Of a DNA stretch of 64,000 nucleotides, positions 50,768-64,000 are shown piece after piece; position 1 is the stretch's first letter; each line of letters starts with the position of its first letter. Both the position numbers and the translations under genes were made by a program. The notes below the pieces were generated by a model. The model searched no databases, was not told the origin of the DNA, and saw only the letters and a list, made by a program, of their open reading frames with translations. Location of the stretch: NCBI GenBank assembly GCA_013365365.1, contig JABVXU010000069.1:1-64000 (forward strand), read 5' to 3'. This DNA is from Cruorifilaria tuberocauda. Lineage: Eukaryota; Nematoda; Chromadorea; Rhabditida; Onchocercidae.

Positions 50768-53700
50768 TTATGCCTCACTCGTTTCTTCTCGTCGGAATTG
50801 ATATTCCGCTTGATAGAGCGTTGGATGATGTGGGCGATTCCTTTTGAAAAATCCACACTTCCAGAAAATGAGTATCAAGATGAATAGAATCAGCAGCCCT
50901 AGAAGAACAGCTGCAGCAATTAACCACCACGGAACTGGTGTCGTTTCTAATATGGCTGGTCGATCCGGATATGCGTGAGTTGACGCTGATGCAAAATTGT
51001 TTTGCGTATTCATCTCTTCGATCCCTTGCTCTTGATCCAGAATTAGACGACCAGATGATAAAATTTCAACGTATGCTATATCATAATAGTCCTAAAAAGC
51101 AGAGACACTACTGAGGAAGAGCAATATCGATTATTTGTTGAAAAATATGAGTGCAAACATATTTCAGTTGTTTATTCTATTATATAGAATAAATTTTTGA
51201 ATTTCTATCATCGATCATTAAAATTTTGTATTTGATTAGCTTCCTGACTTAATTGAAACATTACTTCAACAAAAGTAGCATTCCATAGTCGGGACCGAAA
51301 ATCTATCACTGCCGCAGCGTCAACATCCAGAAAATCGAAATGACATATAACAGAGAAGCATTTCGCTGTTTTATCAGCGCAGTTCTTGAAACAAGAGAGG
51401 TCAAATTGCACGTTCAATTCTACTTCATATACTTCTTTTATATAATACTTTTACGTTTCATTTTAAAGATAATGTAACTCCTTGTCTTGAACTGGAAATA
51501 TTGGAGAAGTGAGACTACATTAATATCACAGTAATTGAAATCTTCGTCTCATTCTGTGTACTTTAATGTCTTCACAATGTCAAGTATCATTAACTTTTCT
51601 CAAAAATATTTGGCATGTGTTTCTTCTTAAATTAGTTGATACAAGTGATAATTATCATTATCTCTAGCTATTTACAAACTTGTCGATCATAAATTTAAAA
51701 ATAATTCAAATAAACAACAAACTCACCACTTTTACGATTTCAACTTCTTCACCTGATTTCTCACGAATTTTCGTCGATTTTATTCGCAATTCTCGAGATG
51801 GTCGCTTTTCTTCAACTTTCCGCTGAAATAACTTTAATATCACCTAATATTTTTCAATATTTATTTAAAATATATTATTCGCGCTTTTATCTAATGTTTA
51901 TAGTTTCAATTTAGACTTTCGCCTTCTACAAGTCGGTAAAAAGAAAGTAATACAGGAGAGATAATAGAAGAACAGAACTATTGGACCTATGTCGCAATAA
52001 ATTAATGAGAAGATCCCTCATCTAATTTATTACAATGTCATTTTTATTACCATGAACTGTTCATTATTATTCTAATTGCAATCAAGAAGGCATTCATTAG
52101 ATGACCTTGCTTATTACGGAGATGAACTAAGATATTCTTTCACAAACGTAAATGATCTTTCGATGAGAATGACCCATAGTGGTATCAATATTTTTAAATG
52201 AATATCAAAAAGTGATTTTCAATAATAATAATCCGAATAATAATTAAAGCAATCATAATATGGTTAGTTATGGAACGCGCTGTATCCCATCGAAAAAATC
52301 ATGACCCAGGATTTGTAGATCGTGATCCAGGCTTTGTAAATGATGATCTAGATTACCTTAACTCGATTCAGATCATCGATATCATCATCTTCAAGGCTTT
52401 CTTGATGTATATCATTACTTTCTTCCTCGTAGTAATGTTCATTTTCAGTTTCCATGAGAAATTTCAATTGCAATGGATTGATCCATTCATGTGGTAAAGC
52501 CATCGTACACTGCTTGACATCTTTGCTGTTATCAGTATTAGTTAGTTGCATTGTTGGCGCTTCCATCAGATACAACGCCCATTTACCTATTGTGAAAACA
52601 CTTGCCACCTGATAAGGCCAATCAACCTAAAATTTACATCACAATCCTTAATTTAATTTTTCAAAGTGAAAGTGTTTTATTTGAATATTTAAAAATAAAG
52701 ATAAAAAAGTAGATTTGGTTTAAATACGATGAATTTAGCTTGACCTGAAGGGTGACATTTGACAGTGACCACGGTCCTTTGTTTGTAATAGTATATTTAT
52801 GTACAACAAGTGGTCCAATATCTGCATCAAATTCCATCTCTGACTCACCCTTTATCTCGCCTCCATATCTAAATGTTAATAAATGAAAATTCAAATTTAC
52901 ATTTCAACGCCAGTCTCGGAAACTTTTACTCACTTTAATTTGAATAAAAAACTCAATCTCAATCGAATAATTGGTTTCATATTCAAACACCTGTATCACT
53001 TGCAATTCTCCAGAAATGCACATGCATACAAAGACTAATTAATTAATTATTATGATAATTGTTAAGTCTTAAATTCAAAACGAAAAAAAAAATTTATTTC
53101 AAGGGAAAAAATTTGACTGTTTAACATGATATTTCAATTTTTTTCCAAATTTAACTTGAAATTTCTTTTCCAATTAATTCATTGCTCTGTAAGATAACCT
53201 TTCAAAAAATAACTAATAACCTAACAATAGCAGGATCAGAAACAGCATTAAGTTCTAATTCAGCTCGTTTGATGATGCGCACGATAGCTTTCCATAAATT
53301 ATCATCCAAATTTTTCTCATCACTCGTACTGTTAACAAAGGCTCGGAATTCCAAAGGTTTACCCAAACCTTCCGTACGTCCCCGTGCTATCCGAAAACTA
53401 AGTTCGAAGTTCAACTGGAAATATTCAGTTAGAAGCATTTATAAATTCTTTCAACCTAACAGCTCTTTAAGATTTACATCTCATTTTTATGTCTGATTCA
53501 GTCTATTTTTGATCGGAAATATTTAGAAATCCCTAACATTTCGAGAACTTCAAGAAATTTTGCGAAGATTTCAAAGCCTGGGGATTCATTAGTACTAATA
53601 ATAACTGAGATAATGACAAATAATATTATTCAAATTATTGAAAGAAAGTAACAAACCTGTTTATTTGGTTCCATCGGATTTCCAAGCGATATGATTGCAA

Positions 53701-56700
53701 AATTACCTTTGAAATCATCGATATTGACAGGGCTATCTTTTTTGTTTAAAACTGGAATATCTAATTCATCCGAATTGTATTCTACGAATAGTGTAGCCTC
53801 ATAAGCCCTTTCACCGTTATTTTTCACCGAGAATGATATATCAATTGTTGTCTTTTCGCCTACCTGTGTTACATACGTTTCATCCTCTTCTTGGCTAAAA
53901 AAAAACCATTTATTTTCAAATTTAAATAAAATAAATAACATGAAACCGATCATTAAAATTTTTTTTTTAATCTCATTAGTTTTATTAATAGATTTGAATT
54001 GCAATTAATTAACTGAATTTTATTGTATAGCTGTTTTCAATACTTCCATACTTACGATATTCCAGGTAGAACGGCTCGTAGCTGCAAATCGCTTGCACAG
54101 ACATTGTCAACACCGCATTTCCGATTAAAATGTATCTGTGAACAGTTTGAAATATGGAGAAAATTCAATTTTAATTGATAACAAAATCTATTAGAAAATG
54201 TCAGCGTACTTGAAGATTGGTGGAAGTCAAAAAAGCAATGAATGAATTCTTTTAAGCCTACGAATTATGAAAAATGTCAGGATACTCGATACCAACATAT
54301 CTAACTATTTAAAAGTTTCCTTTTCAAATCACTAAAAATTATTGATATCTTATGGCCAATATTATAAGTAACTTAACAATCCTAGCTATCATCCAAATAT
54401 ATTCCTACTGATTTTATAATCCTAAAATAGTAAATTAAAAAAAGCAAAAAAAGCTTACGATAAACGTATCCTCCGCTCCATATTTATTTAGGACCGGATA
54501 TAAATTCATGTCAACTATTCTACCACCATTCCGTGGCATCTGTGGAATTCCTTCATTTCGTAATCGTACAGAAAATCGTAATTTTATTGGATTTATCCAA
54601 TCGCTATTTGTATTCTACGAAAATAGCAACTGAATTTTTAATGATAATACTAGTACCAAAATAGGTTTAAAAATACGACCATGTTGAAGTAAGATAAGAT
54701 ATTTATTATATTCCTTTATACTTTAAAGAAGCGAAAGGTGAAACTCAGTCTAAGGTAAATTTAATGCCGACAGACAAAAAAAAGTATTGAAAATAGAAGA
54801 GCATTAAGCACACCGTAATAAAAAGCTTATGATTTTTTATTTGCGGCTTTTGATTAATACCTCGCCCACAATTCCACGTATAATTCTCCTTACGTGATTC
54901 AAGGATACGTGCTCGTGTGCCCAGACCTGAACTCATTGCTATGACCTGAAGAAAAAACAAGTTTTTTGATTCTTTGATAATTTCGGAATCTATCCGTTAT
55001 CATTTTAATGCTATATATTCGAGTTAAATTTCTTGCACATTAGAAGTGTTAATTTTAAAAATAATTGCTGAAGTATATCAAATTGTATATAAGACAAACT
55101 GATTTCGAAAGAAAATTAAAATTCGAAAACTAACTTCAAGCATACATTTGAAAACGTCAGTGTCAAAATTCAGTAACTTCGACGAATTTTTTATATTTGT
55201 TTTATCCACGGATAATTCCGTACTGATCGAAAAGCTATAAAATACCGTCAAAATTATGAAATTTTACTCTACTAAATTAAAAAATTAATGTCGTATTTCG
55301 GAAATATAAAATAAATATGCGAACAATCAAAAGGAATAATATGATTAATATTTTTTCATTGATTTGTTGATATATATTTGAAAGAGTAAACGAAATTTGA
55401 AATGTTTTTACTTACAATAATTAAAATTTGACTGATCTCAATTGGAGAAAAGTTTGATTTCAAGCAAATAAAGAAGCATTGTCATTTTCATGGTTTGCAC
55501 ATATTTAAATTAATAACTACTTCATGGCTGAAACTAACGAGGAAATGTATATACCATGTTTGAGCAGTCCTGAAACAGGACGAGTCACCGTCGATATCGA
55601 TTTTCATGTCATTATCGAGATGTTGTGCGTTAATATAAATTACTGGTCTTGCTCGAAGTACGACGACTGTATCAGATGCAAAAGCACCAACAACCAGATC
55701 ATTGTAACCATTGCCATCCAGATCCGATCCGCCGGATAATGAGAATCCGAAAGTTTTCAATGGTTTCACATGCAAGTGTTGCTGCGGTAATTCATTAGCT
55801 GTTATCACCTAAATTATTGTGGGGAAGTGAATTATAAATGAGAGGAATATGAATCAACACTAAAGTGAAAAAATAATTGGTCAGATAAAAATAAACATTT
55901 GCAAAACGACTTTTTTATTGGAACCTCTCAGAAGATTTTTAATATTGACCTGTACTGGTTCATATTTGAAGGTATCCGGTGATTCGGCACCCAGATAAAT
56001 ATACACTGCACCTTTTCCATTGTCAGTGAACGGTGCACCAATAGCAAAATCTGGAAAAAATACGCTGTTGTGAATGCTTGTGTGAAAATACAAATTATTT
56101 TTCAAGAAATTGTATAAAATTTATAAAATGGATTTTGCACAATTACTTGAGATCTAATTTGTAATCGATCAATTGATCCTATCAAACCAGACAGAAATAT
56201 ATATCATAAATTAAAAGAAAAGATATTTATCGATCTAAACATTTTAATCTTTGACTCAATAATTAAAATATGTTGGATGAATGAACAATCTCTAGATGAT
56301 ATCGATGGATCTTACCGTTGTAATTATTATTATCACCGTCCAGATTTCCTAGACGTGTTATTGCTACACCAAATTGTGAGTAAATTCCTTTACCGCGAAT
56401 TTTAATGGGATTTAGGAAAACTTTCTCGTTTTCATGACGTAAACGATGAATTCCGGATGAATAAAATATGTACACGGTGCCACCAAATGAACCATCAACT
56501 GTTTCTGAATATTCAAAAGGTGCACCAATTAATAAATCATCAAACCTGAAATTGTAAATCTTTTATATTATTCCTTCATCTGTACTACTATATGAATGTA
56601 AGAATAATTGATTAATTGATATGAATATATTGGAAAAAATACTGACCCATCATTGTTAAAGTCGGTAACTTCGATTGCATAACCAAATGCTGAACCAAGT

Positions 56701-59700
56701 TGTGAACCTTGAAGTATATAGCTGTCTTCGGTCAGGGTTAAATAGTGGGAGGCTTGAGAATTTGGAGATTGGCCATTACGAAATGGTAAAAAAGTTACGG
56801 CGCCTGTTTGATTATACCGCGTAGCACCGGCTACAATTGTCCTATTGTCCTTATCCTCAAACCTGTAATAATCTACTGTTTTTTTTTGTTTTCTGGAATT
56901 CCGAACTGATCGAGATAAAATATCTTGATCGGATGAATATTTCAGATACGTTTGCAACAGATTGCTATTACTCAATTTGAAGTACCACTTATAAGATCTA
57001 CATTGAATATTTCTTTATAACAATGTAAGAAAATTTACAGCACCAATAGAATAACAAAAAAGATTAATGGTTATTTTAACAGCAGTCTTTCCTTGCATAA
57101 ATTATGGAATAGTTATAAGTAATCCTTTCAGTAATATAATATAATATCATTCGTATTTTCGCATATAATTACCATAACTGAAGTATTGCTTATGATTGTT
57201 TATCATTCAGTTCAATCTAAATTCAGATATGCTTGCAGCAGAATGCAACTCAGGAAAATATATTTCAGTATAGAATTTCTCGCTGTTGTGAAAATTTTCA
57301 CAAATAATCATTCATTTTTATTAAAATTTTCGCAGATATAATCAAAAATTTGCAGATGACAAACAATAAGAATAGTAATTTAAGTAATTAATTTGAAGTG
57401 TTTCTAATCTAAAATTTCATGATTTCATTAAGTTTTAATTTTAATTACTGATATTTTAATAGAATAAAGAACACAATCAAAACTTATGTTACTGCAAAAA
57501 AAATACGTAATAATGTAGTTGTATTTCAAGTTTTTCAGATCCGAAAATTTGCTTCCAACATTTCAAAGAATGTGAAAAGTATGGCTTCTCAATAAACTCT
57601 AGCTTTTGCAAAAATTCTTTTGTCACTTTATTTTATCCAATTTTCTTCCTTGCGTTGTTCTCCGAAGAACATTTATTTTTAAGCAAATAATTATTCAATA
57701 AAATTTCATATTTAAATTACCAAAAACCGAAACGTCCATGTCGCACGGAGAATCCAAGATAATCGTGTCCTTGAAATTTTGATCGCACACCATGTAATTT
57801 TGGATCGACACCCATTGTCCAACGATCACGATTCATTGCAAATATATCCTTTGGATAGTATCGCCCGAATACACCACCTGTCCACTTCTTCGCACCAGGT
57901 AAACCTGTAAGGCACAATCTCTTTAATCATTCTTATCTGTGGAACTGTTTCGTTTGAAAAGTAATTTTAGCTTTTAAAAATTTTAATTTAGATTTTCGTA
58001 TTCTTCTGAGAAAGACCAAATCGAAAAGTAAATCTTTGGTTGACGGTTAACTGATTAGTTTCAACTTTAGACACAAAAATTTTATAACTTTAATTTAAAA
58101 AAAAATTTATTCCATTATAATGCGATCAATCATTTCCTGTTACTATAAACTATTTGTTAAAGAAGAAAATTTCATTGTTTCACAAGAAGTGCTTCAAATT
58201 TTGGAAAAGAAATCTGAATAACTATGAACAAACCAGTGATAACCATCGATTCATCAACGTAACCACTAAAACCTTCCATACAGGAACCAAATTCATTATG
58301 TCGATCAGTTCGAGGCAAACTTGGTTGTGAACATGACACCAGGATTTCCTGAAATGCCAAGATCTAACAATATCTAAGTAAAAATTATCAAAAAAAAAGC
58401 TCCGTACTTTTTTGGATTTAAATTATATTGATGCTAAAGTAAAATCTTGAATTTCTCATCACACTTCAAGTTATAAAATTGTTTTTGATCTTTTTTCGAA
58501 TGTTATATAACTTAAATCTAAAGGTTTAGACAATAATTGAATGTGATGGAAAAAATTGGATAAATGCTATTTATGCCCGGATGAGCCAAATTTTACAGAG
58601 AAACGAAAAACACTGTTGCAAATTGCCCTTATGCTATAATTGAAATCATAATATTGATATTGTGCCTTTTAATTACAGTTAGGCATTGTAAGTACGAGTA
58701 AGCTAATTAGCCTTATGATCGGTATTGAAAACTGGTATTAAAATGGGAATTGAATTTTTGTATTTCCAATCACCAATTATTCAAATAATTTTTGCTTCTC
58801 CAATGAAACAGTGTTAATTGTTCATCTCTTCAATAACCTTATCAACAGTTTTAATCCTGATTTTAATTTTAGCTTTAATTACTTACTCTCCTTGTGCCTG
58901 AGTCAATAAATAAGATGAAGATACCTTTTGAGTGAGGTCACTTTCCAGTACAAAACAAGTACCGTCCGTATAGGCTGAACTATTGTGGTATCGTACTAAT
59001 GGCGCACAGGCCTAAAAGGAAAATGCAATTATTTCTCAATGAATTTCCACTTATCTTATGTTTAAGGAAAAAAGGAACTCTTCCATCATTCAATCAGCAA
59101 AATATCCAATTTTAAAGTAAAAGGTGAAGAGAGTTCACGTACCATAGCTATTCCGTTTGGTATTCCGGCGCTTGCAACTACTGATCCTAACAACTGCCTA
59201 TTTTTCCCTTGGAAATGTAATTGTCGCCCGAGTACACTATCAACCGGTTTGCGCATCTCATCAGTGGTGCTATATTCCACATTTTCCTGTTGGCACCACC
59301 CGGAATTTCCGTTAGCATTTGAGCCAATACTAGAAGAAGGACCAATACTAGATGATTTATTCAACATTAATTTAATTAAGGTGAGAATGCGAAATTCGAC
59401 TAAGTAACTGTAATAAATAAAGATTGATGATTAATCTTTGAGGGAAAAATTGAAATTCTTTTAATTTATGAAATATCATGGACAAAGCTGAAATACATCC
59501 CAACTTATAGACAAAACGTTATTTATTAAGTTCAAACTTCCTGTGAAGTTTGAGAGTGGAATAGTTTGTACCAATATATTACAGCTTTCTCATATGAAAT
59601 GTTTTTCTTTTGTTAATTCCTTATCTCATCTTACTAAATTATTTTAATTAAAGAATAATATTCTTTTTTTGAGTTATTCATCGGATAGAGTATGTGAATA

Positions 59701-61725
59701 TAAAAAGTAACAATATTTGTAGTGATAATTTCAATCAATTGGTTCGAAATCACATTACTAAAAATAATTTAAATGATCAAATAAATAGCGCAAAATGACA
59801 ATAGAACGTTCATGATTTCATCGTTTTTCTATTTTCAATAAATCATCAGAAATTTATTTTAACAACTCATTTCCACTAAATGGGAGAATTCTTTCTTAAA
59901 AATTTCAAATGGAATGTTTGCATACCGTAATACTGATTTCTTTTTCATTACTCTTTCGATCAATGAAAAGAATGTCTAAGAAAAAATGTGAGGACCTTTT
60001 CAAATTATTCCAAGTCTCAACATACGTTATACTATCCAAAATAGAAATTTGTGGAATTAATCAGACAATTAAATAAATTTTGATCATGAAAAATTTTTAA
60101 ATCCATGAGAAAATTTGTTAGACTTGAATTCAACGCAATTTTTTCCAACCAATAACAATTTCATTTCTTTTTTCTAAATTTTCACCTTTTATAAGAGTTC
60201 TGACCAGTGAGTCATTTATTATTTCAGATATTGAATGAATCGAATGATTGATGGATAAAAAGATAGAAGAAAATAATATTGATCATTTTAATCTTTCCTT
60301 ATTTAATTTAATACTATGCAAGATTTTGTGATAAGATGAAGGCATACATTGTTTCATTTTCGTGATAAGTTAAGCGCTGAAAATCGAATTGTGATTCCCA
60401 AAATTATTTCCATTTATATGCTATCTTATTAAAGTAATCATTAACAAATATTTATATTAATGATAAGATCATGAAACCAACATATGGTACTTTTAAACAA
60501 ATGATATGATAGCCTATTATCATATGAATGAATGCAGACAGTATTATTTATACAAATGATAAATGAATTAATGGACCATATGGCATTTAGAAGAGCAGAA
60601 GATAAGATAATTGTCGACATGAAACTTGTTCTCCCCAATCAAAGTAGTAACTAATACTTTCCAGTCAATGTCATCCAAATTGATTATTTCCCAGAAAAGA
60701 TTTCATTTTTTTGAGAATTTCAGTAATTTAAAAAAAAAAGATTGGTTACTTGTAAGTGTAACGTGCTGTAATTGGACATGAATATATAGCTCCCGCACGT
60801 TCGGTACCGGGTTGTCCCGATTCTGCTTTCGGAGCACCGACAAGAATTCTGGAATGTATAATTTGCTAAAAATGAATGGAAATTAGCTACGTTTAATTTA
60901 CAATTTTAATCATTTCCACACTTCAATACACGGAAGGATTATGCTGACCATCCGATTTCAGTTATCTGTGCATTTCTCTGTTTTAAGCCAATATTTACTT
61001 TTTCAAAAAATTTTTATATTTATTTCAAAAATATACAATAAAAATTTTCAAAGTTAATTTTAAGTACTTTTTGTTTTATGTACTGAAATGTACTGAAAAT
61101 TTAAATTTCTTGTGCATACATTCGTTTTTGATATTAAAATAATTTAAAATTAATAAATTTAAACGATTTTTGTTTAAATAATTCTTCCGCAAATAGTTTT
61201 TCATTTCTTGTTTCGATCGAATTACTATTAATTATGTCCTTTCAAATTACCACTTCATTATTAATTAAGTTTAAATATTTTCAAAACAATCGCTTTTGAA
61301 GTTTAGTCATTATTTTGCGCATGTAGTGATTAATTTGATTTGCAAATTAATTTTATCTCTTGAATAATAAATTGTATTATATTTGTCAAATTATATTAAA
61401 TTCCATCCGCCAATGACCAAATAAAATATAAATTATTGCAAATAAAAATTGTAATTGTTATTTTAATAAAAGGAGAGAAGAATGGCGCATACGACGCAAG
61501 CGCTGTCGTCCCAATTAATTGTAATATTATTTGCTAGAAAACGAAATATAACAAATAAAGCCATAATTAATGACAGCATTTCATCCGTTGTTCTTTTTTG
61601 TGTGTAAGAGTAATTTGGAGAGTGAAAAGAGTGGAAATCGTCCAACAGTGAAATGTTTCCAAACTAATTTTTATTAGTGCACTCCACGAACAAATATTTT
61701 ACATCGTTGTAACTAAACTTCACTA

Positions 61726-61762
<37 letters not shown>

Positions 61763-63847
61763 CTCAAAAATCTACTATTGATTTTGTAAGGCCAGAAACC
61801 ACAGATGCCAAGAGACTATTTTACAAGTTTTTGAAGCATTCGATGGCTTCCGGAAGATTCGCTAATAATTATAATTTTTTTGTAGAATAATGGTTAGCTG
61901 ACATATAATAATGAGCTATGGCGCCCTTTGTGTGTCAATTGTGACACAGCAATGCATAAAAGGTCTTTGCAAGGCTTTTGGAGAGGCATTGTGATAAATG
62001 GGTGCATTGCCTTAGGGCTAACAATTTGATAACGGCCATTTGGCAACTCAGATGAAATGCGCCCTGAAATATTCAGAATTTGCAGATGCAAAAGGATTGT
62101 TGATAGCATTCCAATTTTCTCATCAAATCAGTCAGAAACACCAATTTCATAAACTAAACCTTAAGACTTCTTTTCGAAATCCCCAAATTTAAATTTTCGG
62201 AATTTCAAAAATTTGTTGAGCTCAAAATGATGTGATAGAGGACTACCAATAATGAGTTGCAGAGAGCTCTCTCCTTCCATCTCTTTTTTCTAATATGCAA
62301 AGGAAGAATTAAATTTGTCAATAAGAAATTCGCATTTTTGGTTAAAAATCAAAAGGAAGCAGAGGAAAGAGAGATGATTACTGATAAAAGATAGAAGAAA
62401 ATATTAAAATTTTACATATTTCCATTCCTAATTAGAAATTTCTTGCCCTCTAAAAATATACATTCTGCTAGATGGATATGGAAAAAAGCAATGATAAAAA
62501 CTAATTTAAGAAGCAATTTTGATCTCTCACATTTTTCCATTTATACTATATTCTGACAAAAATGCGAAAAGAAAAATTTTCCAACAATTTCGTCAACTCA
62601 TTCAAACTTATGAAAATTTATGATTTAATGTGACGGATCGATTACTTTCTTTCAGTATTATTCTAGAATTTCCATTTTAAATATAATAGTATTCGTTATT
62701 TCCAATAAGTATTTTGTCGACAGTGAGTAAACACGAATGATCTAAGTGAATTTTCAAAACTAATTTAAATCTTAATTTTAGAATTAAATTGCTTGAATCA
62801 GTAATGAATATACAATATTCCTATTATTTGTGACGACATTTTCCATTTTAACAGCATGAAAAGTTAACAGAGAAAACTTCAACGACCTTTTGAGCAATTA
62901 ATCAAAATAGTGATCACAATCCGATACAAATTAGAACTAACGGATGAATGGCGATGACTCAGGCAGGTAACGATAGTGTCGAAAAAAATATTACCGTACA
63001 GAATTGTCAGATAAAGAAATTTCATTTTCTTTTCAGTACTCTCTGCTTCTCTCTGTATAAAAAATGAAGAAGTTTTCAAATTTCAAACTTGTTGTAAAAG
63101 TCACCCCAAAATAATTATTACTACTTGTTTGTTTCTCGTAAGTAGGAAAATCTGTTTTCCGAGAAATACCGGTATCCATCAATTCCTGTGTTCCCAAACT
63201 CATTTTTACTAAAAAATAATTACTGAGAGAGAAGAAGGAATGGTTTAGCAACCGATTTCAACTGACAACACACTTTCACTTCCATTCATTAGGAGGAAAT
63301 TCGACGAATTTAACCAGGTTTAAATCAAAACTTCTGTTATGTTTATATTCAAAATGACAAAATCATTTATATTAGAATTAAAATTTGAGGTTCTGAGATC
63401 GAGATAACTTCCATTCAGATATTAGAAACCTGACCTCTCATCGTTTTTAAGATTGTCATGATCTCTTTAATGTTAATTGTTTTACTTTATCATTTTATCG
63501 TTGCAAAAGGAATGAATTTAACGTTTGAAACGTTTAACTTAATTGTCTCGCTTCCAAGGGTGTTGTTCATGTTTTCATTACTAATGTGATTCATTGCTTG
63601 TTTTAATTTTCAAGTTTTTTTAAAATAAACAATGATAAACTGAAAACAAAAAGGGAGAGAGAGCGAGAGAGAGAACTTACACAGGATGATTCCCTTTGAA
63701 ATGTTCCGCAACGGAAAACCCGAAATATGAATCATTCGGACCAATTTTATAGATTGGTGCATGAATATCTAAATTAAATGCTAATACCACCATTGCTAAT
63801 GAGCAGTAATAATAGCCGATGATGTAGTAAACAATCTTGAAATCCAT
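50768..63847 (-). CDS. pat-2: integrin alpha subunit, PAT-2-like (RGD-type group)
   Basis: Twenty-one exons are recognised: 63681-63847, 60750-60848, 59143-59347, 58925-59011, 58234-58348, 57721-57904, 56647-56862, 56316-56545, 55950-56050, 55555-55808, 55135-55234, 54861-54945, 54459-54614, 54056-54135, 53657-53894, 53221-53414, 52745-52868, 52363-52626, 51727-51822, 51265-51447, 50768-51091; about 1166 residues. Exon 1 encodes a signal sequence and the mature start [20 protein letters not shown]. The seven-bladed propeller has Ca-binding loops ([27 protein letters not shown]) and ends in RARPVIYI. Calf domains follow ([35 protein letters not shown]), then the membrane helix and the inner GFFKR motif, tail ending SEA. 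It pairs with a beta integrin; PAT-2 anchors body-wall muscle in C. elegans. The Calf sequences favour the alphaV/PS2 group over INA-1. The frame upstream of the chosen ATG stays open to the window end, so the start is uncertain. The 54861/54614 junction does not keep phase. Confidence 0.85.
52303..52344. repeat. 21-bp tandem repeat, two units
   Basis: Two adjacent 21-base units (gacccaggatttgtagatcg plus one base, then gatccaggctttgtaaatga plus one base) with four differences, in an integrin intron just after the exon at 52363-52626. Confidence 0.6.
60849..63680. other. first intron of the integrin gene (2.8 kb)
   Basis: The longest intron of the gene. It carries a CA microsatellite, a 7-bp hairpin (tgtgtca/tgacaca at 61931-61948) and, next to its donor, a GA-rich run at about 63654-63676. 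First introns of this size often hold enhancers; no motif is recognised here. Confidence 0.5.
61728..61759. repeat. (CA)16 microsatellite
   Basis: An uninterrupted CA run of 32 bases in the first integrin intron. Confidence 0.95.
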
Positions 63848-64000
63848 CCTCCACATTGCCAATATATTAAATAATGCTAATACAATATTGCACGTTTCCA
63901 TGATAATCAGGCTTGATGATTTTGTATCCCGAAGAATTGAGAGTAGCTTAGTAATAATATCGAGAAAAGTCCACTTCGGAATAACATAAAAGATAGGTGA

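Noticed and set aside
61894..62109. 71-codon minus-strand frame in the first integrin intron
   Set aside because: The flanking integrin exons join in phase without it and it has no integrin similarity.
1..64000. tRNA, rRNA, spliced-leader RNA, CRISPR, Wolbachia-derived or viral sequences
   Set aside because: By eye I found no tRNA B-box context, SL RNA exon, repeat-spacer array, rRNA block or bacterial/viral protein fragment; a covariance-model scan could still find weak cases.

Overview
The window looks like nuclear DNA of a parasitic, probably spirurid/filarial, nematode. It is AT-rich (roughly 70% A+T by eye). Genes are split into many short exons by introns that start GT and end in short pyrimidine-rich AG acceptors. 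Several genes have an unpaired AG acceptor a few bases before the ATG, as expected for spliced-leader trans-splicing. The products are animal and nematode-like: a VWA-ZP cuticlin, a nematode-type SH2 tyrosine kinase and a PAT-2-type integrin alpha. The species cannot be fixed from the sequence alone. I rebuilt gene models by hand, checking exon phase and consensus splice sites; exon coordinates are in each entry.

Layout. 1-8.9 kb: the 3' tail of a histidine-rich secreted-peptide gene (+), then on the minus strand a small unknown gene and a large cut-6-like VWA-ZP gene with a long extra N-terminal region. 12.9-15.1 kb: a three-exon secreted protein (+) and a complete histidine-rich peptide gene (-), which is a near-identical inverted copy of the tail at the window start. 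16.2-18.4 kb: sepiapterin reductase (-). 21.9-27.2 kb: an APPBP2-type TPR protein (-) and an unknown coiled-coil gene (-) just upstream, possibly operonic or joined. 29.9-33.2 kb: a vesicular nucleotide transporter of the SLC17A9 type (-) with a one-base frame break. 36.1-38.0 kb: an SH2-tyrosine kinase (+), convergent with 40S ribosomal protein S3 (-, 38.6-40.7 kb). 42.4-44.6 kb: an orphan multi-pass membrane protein (-). 50.8-63.9 kb: an integrin alpha subunit (-) with 21 recognised exons.

Long gaps (8.9-12.9, 18.4-21.9, 27.2-29.9, 33.2-36.1 and 44.6-50.8 kb) are AT-rich and hold no gene I can support, only a few weak small ORFs, simple repeats and hairpins. The genes do not form one pathway. 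Two minus-strand pairs with short spacing (cut-6-like/unknown; unknown/APPBP2-like) are operon candidates. The most interesting items are the inverted duplicated histidine-rich peptide, the extended VWA-ZP protein, a long hairpin inside an rps-3 intron, a GC-rich hairpin three bases upstream of the transporter start codon, and two single-base reading-frame conflicts that may be assembly errors or real lesions.
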